A stretch of DNA of 64,000 nt, taken from NCBI GenBank assembly GCA_031963045.1, contig JASSUK010000014.1, positions 1 through 64,000 on the forward strand, in the 5' to 3' direction. This document shows positions 36,317 to 45,900 of the stretch, one piece after another; position 1 is the first letter of the stretch; the number at the start of each line of letters is the position of its first letter. The notes beneath the pieces were generated by a model, which searched no databases, was not told the origin of the DNA, and saw nothing but the letters and a program-made list of their open reading frames with translations. This DNA comes from JASSUD01 sp031963045. GTDB lineage: Bacteria > Pseudomonadota > Gammaproteobacteria > Burkholderiales > Burkholderiaceae. Position numbers and translations under genes: made by a program.

Positions 36317-36352
36317 GGCAGCTACCGCAAGAAAAAATAATGGGGCGAGTTA

Positions 36353-36493
36353 GGGGGTGCCCTCAATTACTCCAAAGGGTTCATATTTGGGGGAGCAGGA
36401 GCACAGGGACCGGAACTGTACTTAAGTACTGCGAGGATTCCGAGCACCGCACGACCTCAAAGATGGGCCCTTTGGGTAATTGAGGATGCGCCC
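36353..36493. mobile_element. Family B TIR element (MITE-like), copy 1
   Basis: 141 bp flanked by TA on both sides (36351-36352 and 36494-36495). Left end GGGGGTGCCCTCAATTAC, right end GTAATTGAGGATGCGCCC, a long imperfect inverted repeat. Central palindrome TGTACTTAAGTAC. No ORF. Matches copies at 54754 and 55929. TA flanks suggest mobilisation by an IS630/Tc1-mariner or IS427-type IS5 transposase, not seen here. Confidence 0.85.
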
Positions 36494-36605
36494 TAGAAGG
36501 GCATGGAGTGGATGATGCGCAATAAAGAGGGGAAGAATCTATTCCCCATTTGGCTAGAAATTTAGAGGGGGAAATGCGCTATATAGGCGCAACTAGGCGA
36601 GGTGA

Positions 36606-36824
36606 TTACTTGAGCGCTTTGATAATTATCATCAAGTACATGATTCCGATACCAATGCCGATAATCCATGCAAAGAGCTCTAACTTGATATTTTTGTCGT
36701 CTAGGCGGCGCTCGTCGATGTGATTTTTGATCTCAAAGCGTACCTGGTCGAGCTCATTTTTGATATTTAGGTTGGACATTTCAATTTTATGGAGAATTTC
36801 ATTTAATTTATATTCTGGACTCAT
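36606..36824 (-). CDS. Short coiled-coil protein with C-terminal membrane helix
   Basis: 72 residues: charged coiled-coil (EILHKIEMSNLNIKNELDQ) then one helix (LFAWIIGIGIGIMYLMIII). AGAGAA lies upstream of ATG 36824. The tail (LF/IQWIIGIGL..) resembles the end of the next gene, 36887-37330, so it looks like a shortened paralogue. CCDC90/DUF1640-like; function unknown. Confidence 0.6.
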   Translation of the reverse strand: MSPEYKLNEILHKIEMSNLNIKNELDQVRFEIKNHIDERRLDDKNIKLELFAWIIGIGIGIMYLMIIIKALK

Positions 36825-36886
36825 TTTTTCTCTGCATTCAATAGCTCGTAAATTGGGGGACAGCCTCGCTCCACCAACCTATAGTG

Positions 36887-37330
36887 TTATCCAAATATTT
36901 TAAAACCTACCATTAGGCTAACCATTGTCAAGCCAAGACCTATGATCCATTGGATCAGATCATGTTTGATACTTCCGATTTCATTTTTGAACTCGAGGCG
37001 AATTTGAGTGGCTTCGGTTTTGGCGTCCGCGCGAATCTGATCGGCTTCATTTTTGGTATCTGTGCAGATCTGCTTTATTTCTCGAAAAACCTGATCAAAT
37101 CTATGGCCTAAGCTCATATCCAGTGTTTTGAAATCATGCGCAATACCCGATTTGAATGCATGCCAATCGGACTTGGTTACATACTTGTTTAAATCAGATT
37201 GAGTAACAAGATCGTCTGGCATCTGCGTTCTAGCAAAGAGATTGGCAAAAAGATGTGCTTGTGGCTTGGAAATTCCTACATTTTTAAAATTGTTAAATAG
37301 ACTCAGCGTATCGAGCGCAGCGGCACACAT
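36887..37330 (-). CDS. DUF1640/CCDC90-like coiled-coil membrane protein
   Basis: I start at ATG 37330 (MCAAALDTLSLF), 147 residues, with GGAAAG upstream; the frame opens at 37384. N-terminal KNVGISKPQAHLFANLF fits the DUF1640 start (DTL..L...G....QA). A long charged coiled coil follows (KNEADQIRADAKTEATQIRL), then one C-terminal helix (LIQWIIGLGLTMVSLMVGF). Relatives occur widely in bacteria and as mitochondrial MCUR1/CCDC90; the bacterial role is unknown. Paired with the shorter paralogue downstream. Confidence 0.7.
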   Translation of the reverse strand: MCAAALDTLSLFNNFKNVGISKPQAHLFANLFARTQMPDDLVTQSDLNKYVTKSDWHAFKSGIAHDFKTLDMSLGHRFDQVFREIKQICTDTKNEADQIRADAKTEATQIRLEFKNEIGSIKHDLIQWIIGLGLTMVSLMVGFKIFG

Positions 37331-37427
37331 AATTTTTGCTTTCCATAAAAGAGGTTTCGGCGTTAAGCTAACTCTCGTAACCATGAGAGGGGAGCAGCCA
37401 GCAAAAAGTAATTATGCAAATAAAAAA

Positions 37428-37459
37428 CGCATAAATCAACCATTTGGTTGATTTATGCG
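37428..37459 (-). terminator. Perfect 15-bp hairpin with T run on the minus strand
   Basis: CGCATAAATCAACCA (37428-37442) pairs with TGGTTGATTTATGCG (37445-37459). The minus strand then has TTTTTT. It lies about 100 bases upstream of the minus-strand DUF1640 gene, so it would act as an attenuator or stop readthrough. A second dyad, ATATTGCCTC/GAGGCAATAT, lies at 37463-37503. Confidence 0.5.
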
Positions 37460-37560
37460 TTAATATTGCCTCGAGCCTCGAGCCTTGAAGCTTGAGGCAA
37501 TATCAATGGATGAGTCCCGTTAATGCTTCCAGTAAAGAAGTATATATTTGTATGCTGGAG

Positions 37561-37604
37561 AAATATACGGTAAAATGCCGTATGCGGTAATTTACCGTAT
37601 ATTT
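37561..37604. promoter_or_regulatory. Palindromic operator of the toxin-antitoxin operon
   Basis: AAATATACGGTAAA (37561-37574) and TTTACCGTATATTT (37591-37604) form a perfect 14-bp inverted repeat 12 bases before the antitoxin ATG. The 16-base centre has another CGGTAA-like half-site. Ribbon-helix-helix antitoxins bind such sites to repress their own operon. Confidence 0.75.
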
Positions 37605-37615
37605 TGGAGGTTAGC

Positions 37616-37885
37616 ATGGCTATTCCCGCTCGCTTTGATTTAACGATGAATCAAGAAGAAAAAAATATGGTTTCCCGCGCAGCTGTTTTAATGGGGACGA
37701 CAATGGCAGCATTTATGCGCATGGCAGCTAAAGAAAAGGCTCAAGAGTTGTTGGATCGAGAAGAACGCATTACGATGACCAATCGTGATTTTGAAGCACT
37801 CACATCCGCACTGAATGCCACATTTACTCCCAACGTTGCTTTGCAAAATGCGTTAGATATTTCACGCAAGGTGAAACGTGTTTGA
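37616..37885 (+). CDS. DUF1778 (TacA-type) antitoxin
   Basis: I start at ATG 37616 after GGAGG; an in-frame TTG at 37604 is upstream. 89 residues. N-terminal ribbon-helix-helix (ARFDLTMNQEEKNMVSRAA, MGTTMAAFMRMAA) typical of DUF1778, and a C-terminal tail (TSALNATFTPNVALQNALD) that would wrap and neutralise the toxin. It overlaps the toxin gene by eight bases. Confidence 0.92.
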   Translation: MAIPARFDLTMNQEEKNMVSRAAVLMGTTMAAFMRMAAKEKAQELLDREERITMTNRDFEALTSALNATFTPNVALQNALDISRKVKRV

Positions 37886-38363
37886 AGAAAAGAGTCTTAG
37901 TGCCAACGACCATGACCGTGCGTCTTTTACTTCTGGAGTAAATGAACTTGACGAATACCTAAAACGCTTTGCTATGCAGCAAAGCAAAAAAGGTATTGCT
38001 GTGGTGCGGGTATTAGTTGATAGCGAAGCCCCTCGGGCTATATTGGGTTATTACAGTCTGAGCGCTGCGCAAATAGATGTATTGCAGCTAGATGAGCGTG
38101 CACAAAAAAAGCTGCCGCGCTATCCGGTGCCTTGTTTTCGTATGGGTCGTTTGGCTGTGCATGCAAGCCATCAAGGCTGCGGACTAGGGCGGCTCCTCAT
38201 CGGTTGCGCCGTTGAGCGTTGTTTAAAAGCGCGTGAGCAAATTGCAGCTTATGCATTGGTGGTTGATGCGAAGGGAGAAAAAGCCAAAGCATTTTATGAG
38301 CACTATGGATTTAGTGCATGCCAAGATAATCCAATGAACTTATACCTGCCGCTTGGAGCATAG
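37878..38363 (+). CDS. GNAT-family toxin (TacT-type)
   Basis: 161 residues from GTG 37878, inside the antitoxin's last codons. GNAT fold with acetyl-CoA loop RMGRLAVHASHQGCGLGRLL and the likely catalytic Tyr in YEHYGF. N-terminal FTSGVNELDEYLKRFAMQQS is typical of these toxins. TacT enzymes acetylate the amino group of charged tRNAs and stop translation. Whether active here is unknown, but no key motif is lost. Confidence 0.92.
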   Translation: MFEEKSLSANDHDRASFTSGVNELDEYLKRFAMQQSKKGIAVVRVLVDSEAPRAILGYYSLSAAQIDVLQLDERAQKKLPRYPVPCFRMGRLAVHASHQGCGLGRLLIGCAVERCLKAREQIAAYALVVDAKGEKAKAFYEHYGFSACQDNPMNLYLPLGA

Positions 38364-38466
38364 AAAATTGCCAGGGGTTTGTTGATAGTTCCGATTCCAT
38401 TCAATGTTCTACCAGGATCTTGGAATGTGGCACGTGCGTGTCACTATATATTGCCGTGACCCTCTC

Positions 38467-38543
38467 TGGTCGGGGTGAGAGGATTCGAACCTCCGGCCTC
38501 TACGTCCCGAACGTAGCGCTCTACCAGGCTAAGCTACACCCCG
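38467..38543 (-). tRNA. tRNA-Pro (anticodon CGG)
   Basis: 77 nt with an encoded CCA end. Acceptor stem CGGGGTG pairs with CACCCCG; the anticodon arm is CTACG-TTCGGGA-CGTAG with CGG at the centre of the loop; the T arm contains GGTTCGAATCC. The 3' end faces the toxin-antitoxin module. Confidence 0.95.
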
Positions 38544-38547
38544 TTTT

Positions 38548-39615
38548 TTAATATTGTCGCGATATGGAATACGCGTGTAATTCTAGCAAGCTTTTTTTAT
38601 AGATAGAGTCTGGAAATATTTGCAGCGCTTGTCTTGCAAGATCGGCCTCTTTTTCTGCTGCTTGTAGGGTGGCTTCTAATGCTTTTGAGCTGCGTACTTC
38701 TTCCAATAAAGCCTGATGTAGGTGATCTAGGTTTTCGCTGGTGCTTTGGCCGGCGTTTTGGATTGCCGCTTGTGCGCGTGCGCGTTGGTCTGGTGTGCCG
38801 TTTTGTATAAAAAGGATCAGGGGTAAGGTGAGTTTGCCTTCGCGTAAATCAGAGCCAATTGGTTTGCCTAATACTGCAGGGTCGCCTGCATAGTCTAGCC
38901 AATCATCCATAATTTGAAAGGTATTGCCTATATGCCGGCCAAAGTCGGCAGCAGCAGCAGTTATGTTTGCGGGTGCATCGGCGAGTACGGCGCCTAGTTG
39001 TGCAGAGGCTTCAAAGAGTGTGGCGGTTTTGTAATAGACCACTTGTCGATAGCGTGCCTCGTCCACTTTGGGGTCATGCCGGTTGACTAATTGCAATACT
39101 TCACCTTGTGCAATCACATTGGTTGCATTGGATAGGATGCGCATGATGTCTGGGCATTGCGTGTCGGTCATCGCTTCGACCATCATTTGGAAGGCGCGTG
39201 AATATAAAAAGTCGCCAACCAATACGCTTGCTGCATTCCCAAATAATGCATTGGCTGTTTTACGCCCTCGCCGTAGGTCGGATTCATCCACTACATCATC
39301 ATGTAAAAGCGTGGCGGTATGAATAAATTCAATAACTGCTGCAAGCTCATGACGTGCTTCACTACTTACCCCAAGTGCTCCACATATCAGTAGCAAGAGC
39401 GCAGGGCGCAAGCGTTTACCTCCTGCTTGAATCAGGTGGGTAGAAATGTCTTCGATAAGTTCGACCTGAGAGTTTAGCCGCCGCTCAATCACGCGATTGA
39501 GTTTTTGGAAATCTTCAGAAATTGGAGCCAGAAAAGCCAGTGAAGATCGTGCGCTTGGAGGAGCTTCGCCCATTTCGGAGGTATCAGTAAGAAGAGGGAA
39601 AGAAGAGGCAATCAA
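38548..39615 (-). CDS. ispB: Polyprenyl (octaprenyl) diphosphate synthase
   Basis: 355 residues; about 30 more than E. coli IspB, so the true start may be later, for instance Met 15. First Asp-rich motif LLHDDVVDESDLRRG, second FQIMDDWLDYAGD, and the product site GGKRLRPALLLL. It extends farnesyl diphosphate with isopentenyl units to the ubiquinone side chain. Divergent from rplU, as in many beta-proteobacteria. Confidence 0.94.
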   Translation of the reverse strand: MIASSFPLLTDTSEMGEAPPSARSSLAFLAPISEDFQKLNRVIERRLNSQVELIEDISTHLIQAGGKRLRPALLLLICGALGVSSEARHELAAVIEFIHTATLLHDDVVDESDLRRGRKTANALFGNAASVLVGDFLYSRAFQMMVEAMTDTQCPDIMRILSNATNVIAQGEVLQLVNRHDPKVDEARYRQVVYYKTATLFEASAQLGAVLADAPANITAAAADFGRHIGNTFQIMDDWLDYAGDPAVLGKPIGSDLREGKLTLPLILFIQNGTPDQRARAQAAIQNAGQSTSENLDHLHQALLEEVRSSKALEATLQAAEKEADLARQALQIFPDSIYKKSLLELHAYSISRQY

Positions 39616-39814
39616 CGGTTGAGCCTGATGCGAAAAAAACGGGTAGGGCAGTGTAATGGGGGTCGTAAAAGCGCAGCGCGACCAACCAATTTAAATGTAC
39701 AGCCCCCGATTATAAGGGGAAGCTGACTGCTTGGGAAATGCATGCTTTTGTAAGGGATGTACTCCAATATGCATAGTATGGTGATAATTCCGTGCGGACG
39801 CTGCATTTTTCTCT

Positions 39815-39820
39815 TATAAT
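39815..39820 (+). promoter_or_regulatory. Possible -10 box of the rplU-rpmA promoter
   Basis: A consensus TATAAT 92 bases before rplU. No good -35 is seen at the right spacing, so the call is tentative. Confidence 0.35.
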
Positions 39821-39911
39821 CCTGGGCTTTTCATTTGCGCTAGATTGGGCGCTTGGCAAGAAGCTTTCTTGTTGTGTGTTATTTTTCTAGCTATATTTCA
39901 TTGGAGTATCC

Positions 39912-40223
39912 ATGTACGCAGTCATAAAAACTGGTGGCAAGCAATATAAAGTTGCCGCTGGCGAAAAACTGAAAATAGAACAGATACTTGCGGACGTTGG
40001 CTCTGAAATCGTGATGGATCAGGTACTCGCTGTAGGTGAAGGCGAGTCTTTGAAATGGGGCGCTCCGTTTTTGCAGGGCGCAACGGTTAAGGCGACAGTG
40101 TTGTCGCAAGGCCGTCATCCAAAAGTCACGATTTTCAAGATGCGTCGTCGTAAGCACTATCAGAAACATGGCGGTCATCGCCAGAATTACACTGAAGTGC
40201 AAATCAATACGATTGAAGGCTAA
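39912..40223 (+). CDS. rplU: 50S ribosomal protein L21
   Basis: 103 residues, standard length. MYAVIKTGGKQYKVAAGEKL start and the FKMRRRKHYQKHGGHRQ rRNA-binding region near the end. GGAG lies before ATG 39912. Followed by rpmA after 100 bases. Confidence 0.98.
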   Translation: MYAVIKTGGKQYKVAAGEKLKIEQILADVGSEIVMDQVLAVGEGESLKWGAPFLQGATVKATVLSQGRHPKVTIFKMRRRKHYQKHGGHRQNYTEVQINTIEG

Positions 40224-40323
40224 AACACGACACGTTTTAGTTACCGTCTTTATCTCCCGTTTTATATTAGATAGCGCGCAGCCTGTAAGAAGGGCATAGC
40301 AGCGCGCTTTGTAAGGAATTTTC

Positions 40324-40590
40324 ATGGCACACAAAAAAGCAGGCGGATCGTCACGCAACGGCCGCGATTCTGAGTCGAAACGCCTAGGCGTTAAGATCTA
40401 CGGCGGCCAAGCTATCGAAGCTGGAAGTATCATTCTTCGTCAACGTGGTACCCGTGTACACGCAGGTGCCAATGTAGGGGTAGGAAAAGATCATACCCTT
40501 TACGCATTAGTCAAAGGCCATGTGAAATTTGGCTTTAAAGGCAAAGACCATAAACAGGTTGCAGGTGTGATTCCTGTGGCTGCGGTTTAA
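40324..40590 (+). CDS. rpmA: 50S ribosomal protein L27
   Basis: 88 residues; MAHKKAGGSSRNGRDSESKR and GNVGVGKDH-like core (ANVGVGKDHTLYALVKG). AAGGAA precedes ATG 40324. Lies near the peptidyl-transferase centre of the ribosome. Ends the rplU-rpmA unit before a terminator. Confidence 0.98.
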   Translation: MAHKKAGGSSRNGRDSESKRLGVKIYGGQAIEAGSIILRQRGTRVHAGANVGVGKDHTLYALVKGHVKFGFKGKDHKQVAGVIPVAAV

Positions 40591-40666
40591 TTGCTAGAGA
40601 CTAGCCTTTGCAAAAGGGGTTGCATTAAAAAGCACCATCCTTTTTTAGCAGATTGGCTCGAATATA

Positions 40667-40697
40667 GAAAAGGCTCTGCCCATGTGCAGAGCCTTTT
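40667..40697 (+). terminator. Terminator of rplU-rpmA
   Basis: AAAAGGCTCTGC pairs with GCAGAGCCTTTT, a 12-bp perfect stem with a short loop, ending in a T run. Confidence 0.85.
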
Positions 40698-40778
40698 CTA
40701 TTACTTCTATTTGGAATTGAGTATTAGAATAGCTATATTCTCAAGTGCTCTAAAGAGCCCTTTGTTGTCTCTCGCACC

Positions 40779-40836
40779 GTAAGTTGGGTGGTATGAACCC
40801 CAACATGCGTACCACTTACTTTTAATCTTTGCGCTC
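40779..40836. repeat. Family A half copy
   Basis: Left arm only: GTAAGTTGGGTGGTATGAAC, then CCCAACATGCGTACCACTTA. No right arm. Confidence 0.6.
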
Positions 40837-40909
40837 TACGTATTAACAACTCGCACGTTCTACAACGCGCGTAACATCAGTAATTTAGTAAAAAAGGCAT
40901 GAAGCAAGT

Positions 40910-42073
40910 ATGAAATTCATCGACGAAGCAAAAATTGAAGTCGTAGCGGGGGATGGTGGAGGAGGGAGTGCCTCTTTTCGCCGGGAAAGATGCGTGCCTT
41001 TTGGTGGGCCGGATGGGGGAGATGGTGGACGCGGAGGGAGTATTTATGCGGTTGCTGACTGTAATCTCAATACGCTGATCGATTATCGCTATTCCCGTAA
41101 ACATCATGCAAGCTCTGGAGAGAGTGGCCGGGGTGCAGATTGCTATGGCAAAAGCGGGGAAGACATTACGCTCAGAATGCCGGTAGGAACGATAGTAACC
41201 GATGCCGAAACGGGTGAGTTGATCGCTGATTTTACCGAGCATGGCCAGCGCATGGTTTTAGCCCAAGGCGGTAGAGGAGGGCTTGGCAATTTGCATTTTA
41301 AGTCAAGCACCAATCGCGCACCGGAACAAAAAACAGATGGGCGCCCTGGCGAGCGGCGTATGCTGAATTTGGAATTAAAAGTGTTGGCGGATGTTGGGTT
41401 GCTAGGGCTGCCCAATGCTGGTAAATCTACGTTGATTACGGCCATTTCCAATGCGCGGCCCAAAGTGGCAGATTATCCTTTCACCACGTTAACGCCCAAT
41501 CTAGGGGTGGTTCGAGTTGGAATTAATCGAAGTTTTGTGATTGCAGATGTGCCTGGCTTGATTGAAGGGGCATCACAGGGCGCTGGCTTGGGCCATCAAT
41601 TTTTACGGCATTTGCAGCGTACGGAATTGCTATTACATCTGGTTGATATCTCTGATACAGACTGGGCTGTAGATATGGAGCAGGAGCAGGCGTTTGATGA
41701 AGCCGCTCATATAGCAGAGCTAGCCAGACAGGTGCGGGTCATAGCAGAGGAATTACGTCAATACGATGCAGACCTTTATGCCAAGCCAAGGTGGTTGGTG
41801 ATAAACAAAATAGATACACTACCAGAGGCGCGCCGCGTTTCTCGTCGTGCAGCCTTGCTAGAAGCGTTGCAGTGGTCTGGCCCGGTATTTGAAGTTTCTG
41901 CTGCTACACGTGAAGGTTGTGCCGATTTGTGTCACGCGTTGGCTGCGTATGTAGTGGAGTATGGTGCCACCGCTCAGGCCGCTGCAATTGAGCTCGCTCG
42001 GCAGCAAGCGGAAGACCCACGATTTAGGCAAACATCTGGTGTAGATCTAGAGTGCGCAAAAGATGAAAAATAG
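40910..42073 (+). CDS. obgE: GTPase ObgE
   Basis: 387 residues. N-terminal Obg domain with glycine-rich loops (GDGGGGSASFRRER, GGDGGRGG), then the G domain: G1 GLPNAGKST, G3 DVPGLIEGA, G4 NKID. Ribosome-associated GTPase in 50S maturation and stress control. ATG 40910 has AAGCAAG-type weak ribosome binding. A family A repeat starts four bases after its stop. Confidence 0.97.
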   Translation: MKFIDEAKIEVVAGDGGGGSASFRRERCVPFGGPDGGDGGRGGSIYAVADCNLNTLIDYRYSRKHHASSGESGRGADCYGKSGEDITLRMPVGTIVTDAETGELIADFTEHGQRMVLAQGGRGGLGNLHFKSSTNRAPEQKTDGRPGERRMLNLELKVLADVGLLGLPNAGKSTLITAISNARPKVADYPFTTLTPNLGVVRVGINRSFVIADVPGLIEGASQGAGLGHQFLRHLQRTELLLHLVDISDTDWAVDMEQEQAFDEAAHIAELARQVRVIAEELRQYDADLYAKPRWLVINKIDTLPEARRVSRRAALLEALQWSGPVFEVSAATREGCADLCHALAAYVVEYGATAQAAAIELARQQAEDPRFRQTSGVDLECAKDEK

Positions 42074-42076
42074 CTT

Positions 42077-42208
42077 GTAGGTTGGTGGTGACGAAGGAAC
42101 CCCAACATGCGCACCACTTACCTTTAATCATCGCTTTTTACAGGTATATGCAAGTTTTAAAAGGATAGTGGGCATCATGTTGGGGTTCCTTCGTCACCAC
42201 CAACCTAT
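42077..42208. repeat. Family A repeat between obgE and rppH
   Basis: Nearly perfect copy: left arm GTAGGTTGGTGGTGACGAAG with CCCCAACATG, right arm CATGTTGGGG with CTTCGTCACCACCAACCTA. Convergent gene ends. Confidence 0.9.
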
Positions 42209-42240
42209 CGTTCTAAAATTTGCATAGGGATTTTATATTT

Positions 42241-42753
42241 CTACACAGATTCTTTCGAATATGTTGCCGCTGTGTTCTCTGGCCGTTTTAAAAAGCGTGA
42301 GAGCTCAGTGAGTGCATTGTGATACACCTCCCGTTTAAATTCGATAACTTGGTCGGATGGAATCCAGTAAGTACTCCATCGCCAGGCATCAAATTCAGGG
42401 TGGGAGCAGGCTCGTAGGTCGATATCTTTGTCTTGGCCGAGTAGGCGCAGTAAGAACCAGATTTGCTTTTGTCCTCGGTAAGCGCCGCGTGACTCTCGCC
42501 GAATAAAAGTGTCTGGTACTTCATAGCGTAACCAGTCGCGTGTGCGGCCTAAGACTTCGATATGTTCCGGACGTAGCCCTACTTCTTCATATAATTCACG
42601 GTGCATGGCCTGTAAGGGCGTTTCACCGTATTTAATCCCGCCTTGCGGAAATTGCCACGAATGTTCATGTAGGCGTTTTCCCCAGAACACTTCATTGTCC
42701 GCGTTCAAAAGGATGATGCCGACGTTCGGGCGAAAGCCTTCTCGATCTAGCAT
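42241..42753 (-). CDS. rppH: RNA pyrophosphohydrolase
   Basis: 170 residues. Nudix box GGIKYGETPLQAMHRELYEE with the catalytic Glu residues, and the family start MLDREGFRPNVGIILLN. It removes pyrophosphate from mRNA 5' ends before RNase E decay. AGAGGTG precedes ATG 42753. Confidence 0.96.
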   Translation of the reverse strand: MLDREGFRPNVGIILLNADNEVFWGKRLHEHSWQFPQGGIKYGETPLQAMHRELYEEVGLRPEHIEVLGRTRDWLRYEVPDTFIRRESRGAYRGQKQIWFLLRLLGQDKDIDLRACSHPEFDAWRWSTYWIPSDQVIEFKREVYHNALTELSRFLKRPENTAATYSKESV

Positions 42754-42962
42754 GCTGCACCTCTAAAAGTTTAAAACTGCGATTATAAACAGATGCGCAG
42801 CGCGGATCTTAATATACAGTGTATATGTGTATCATTCTTTTTTATTCATTGTGAAGAGAGGGACTCTAGCGCGCACGCAAAATGCGCAGTTGGAATCATG
42901 TGTCTATTGCAGTTTTGCAGTTCCCTCTTTTTTCATTTTTAAGTGCTTTGAAAGCAGTTTTT

Positions 42963-45900
42963 ATGGATGCAACGGCTTTGTATCAGGATAGACCCCGCGA
43001 AATTCCTTATAACTACACCTCTTTTTCTGATCGTGAAATTGTGGTGCGCCTATTAGGTTTGGGTGCATGGGAAACTTTAGAAGTTTTGCGCGCAGAGCGG
43101 CGCACAGGGCGTTCTGCACGTATGCTCCTGGAGGTGCTAGGGGATATATGGGTGGTGCAGCGCAACCCATATGTGCAAGATGATTTAATCGATAACGCGA
43201 AGCGTCGGCGACTTTTAATTAACGCTTTGCATCATCGTTTGCAAGAGATTGAAAAACGCTCTGGCCCAGAATATCGAGAGCTTGCGCCTGAAAATCTAGT
43301 TGCTCATCCTTCAAAAAATGAAGCTTCTACCTCACTGGACGAGACTGAAAGCCAAGTGCGGCAGTTGCTCAAAAAAGCCTTCGATGCGGTAGAGGCTTTT
43401 AGTGGAGAATTAAAAAATGTATCGGGTTGGCGGCGACGCATCACCAAAAAACTGCGCCGCTTTACGCGCATTGACAATATTAAATTCGATGCGCTTTCTC
43501 GCGTCTCTCATGTGACAGATGCAACAGACTGGCGTGTTGAATACCCGTTAGTCGTTTTGACTCCCGATAGCGAATTAGAAGTAGCAGGGCTGGTACAAGG
43601 TTGTATTGACCTGGGCTTAACCATGATCCCAAGGGGAGGGGGCACGGGATACACCGGTGGCGTGATTCCGCTCACTCCTCTATCTGCTGTCATTAATACA
43701 GAAAAGCTAGAACAGCTTGGCGCCATTGAGCTCCTTACATTACCAGGTGTGCCTGAGCCCGTAGCTACGATTTATTCGGAAGCGGGGGTGGTCACGCGGC
43801 GCGTAGCAGATGCCGCACAAGCGGCGGGCTATGTATTTGCGGTTGATCCTACATCGATCGATGCTTCTTGCATTGGCGGGAATGTGGCGATGAATGCCGG
43901 TGGTAAAAAAGCGGTGCTCTGGGGAACGGCGCTGGATAATCTGGCTTGGTGGCGCATGGTGGATCCAGAAAGCAATTGGCTTGAAGTGACCCGTTTAAAT
44001 CACAATCTGGGCAAAATTCACGTTACGCCATTAGCTAGTTTTGAACTGAAATGGTTTGATGGCGCCTACCCTCCGGGGGAGAGGTTACTGCGTACACAGC
44101 GCTTGGATATCGAAGGGCATCGTTTTAGAAAAGCGGGGCTGGGTAAAGATGTAACGGATAAATTTTTATCAGGCTTGCCCGGTATTCAAAAAGAAGGCTG
44201 CGATGGTTTGATAACTGCTGCGCGCTGGATTGTGCATACGATGCCCGCACACACACGAACTGTATGTTTGGAGTTTTTTGGCCCGGCTCGTGACGCGATC
44301 CCAAGCATTGTGGAGATCCGTGATTATCTATTGGGGCACACTAAAGAAGGTGAACCCAGTGTTTATCTAGCAGGCCTGGAGCATTTGGATGAGCGTTATC
44401 TGCGTGCCGTGGGGTATGCGACCAAAGCGCGGAGTGGGGCTGCGCGAGCAAGCACTACAGCTGCCTCTGATTTGCCAAAGATGGTACTCATTGGCGATAT
44501 TGTGGGCGATGATGCTAATGCGGTTGCAACGGCCGCTTCTGAAGTCGTACGTATTGCTAATGCGCGCGGTGGGGAAGGGTTTATTGCCGTGCATGCAGAT
44601 ACCCGCAAGCGTTTTTGGCTAGATCGCGCACGCACTGCAGCCATTGCTAAGCATACGAATGCTTTTAAGATCAACGAAGATGTGGTCATTCCCCTAGAGC
44701 GTTTGGGAGACTACACAGATGGCATAGAGCGCATTAATATCGAGCTGTCGATTAAAAATAAATTGCAGCTGCTCAATGCCATAGAGCACTTTTTTAAAAC
44801 CGGCCCGCTGGTATTGGGTAAAAGCGATGATGCGAATGAAATCTCTAGTGCAGAGCTGCTAGAAGACCGGGTTAGCCGGGCGCTAGAGCATATAGCCCAG
44901 GTGAGAGCGCGTTGGAGCTATCTAGAAAATCATTTGGATACACACTGGGATGAAGCAAAATCTGCGTTGCAATCGCGAGAGGCGTTTCACGCTCCTAGTA
45001 CGCTAGCTAGTGTTAATACGATGGAATTAGGCGAAACCAGCCTAGCTGCGCCGTTGCAATCCACCACGACACTCTGCCAGCTGATGCAAGAACGCAGAGT
45101 GCGTATGTCTTGGAAAACAGAGCTTCGCGCACCATTGCGTCACATCTTTAACGGCAGTGCGTTTGATCCCATTATGGACGCATTGCAAAAGCAACATGCG
45201 CAAGTATTACGAGGACGTGTATTTATTGCCCTCCATATGCATGCAGGTGATGGCAATGTGCATACCAATATTCCTGTTAATTCCGATCATTATGAGATGT
45301 TGCAAGAAGCCCATGATGCGGTGTCTCGCATCATGGCGCTGGCACGTTCTCTCGATGGCGTCATCTCAGGCGAGCATGGTATTGGCTTGACTAAATTGGA
45401 ATTTCTGACCGAGGAAGAGCTTGCTCCTTTTCGGGAGTACAAAGACCGCATCGATCCGAATGGACGCTTTAATTACGGCAAGATGATGAACTGGGCGCAC
45501 ACCCCGGCCGATTTGCGAAATGCGTATACGCCAAGTTTTGGGCTGATGGGCTATGAATCGTTAATCATGCAACAGTCTGATATCGGTGCGATCGCGCACA
45601 GTATTAAAGATTGCCTGCGCTGTGGAAAATGTAAACCAGTATGCGCAACGCATGTGCCACGCGCTAATTTGCTCTACAGTCCACGCAATAAAATTTTGGC
45701 TACTTCTTTGCTCGTTGAAGCCTTTTTGTATGAAGAGCAAACGCGACGCGGTATTTCCGTCAAGCATTGGGATGAGTTTAGTGATGTGGCAGACCATTGC
45801 ACAGTCTGTCATAAATGCCTCACTCCCTGTCCTGTGAATATCGATTTTGGTGATGTTTCCATGGCTATGCGCAGCTTGCTGCGTAAGATGGGCAAAAAGA

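Larger units (their letters stand above)
40591..40909. other. rpmA-obgE intergenic region
   Basis: Holds a terminator and a family A half copy (listed). A 63-codon plus frame at 40591 spans the terminator and is not a gene. obgE therefore probably has its own promoter. Confidence 0.5.
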
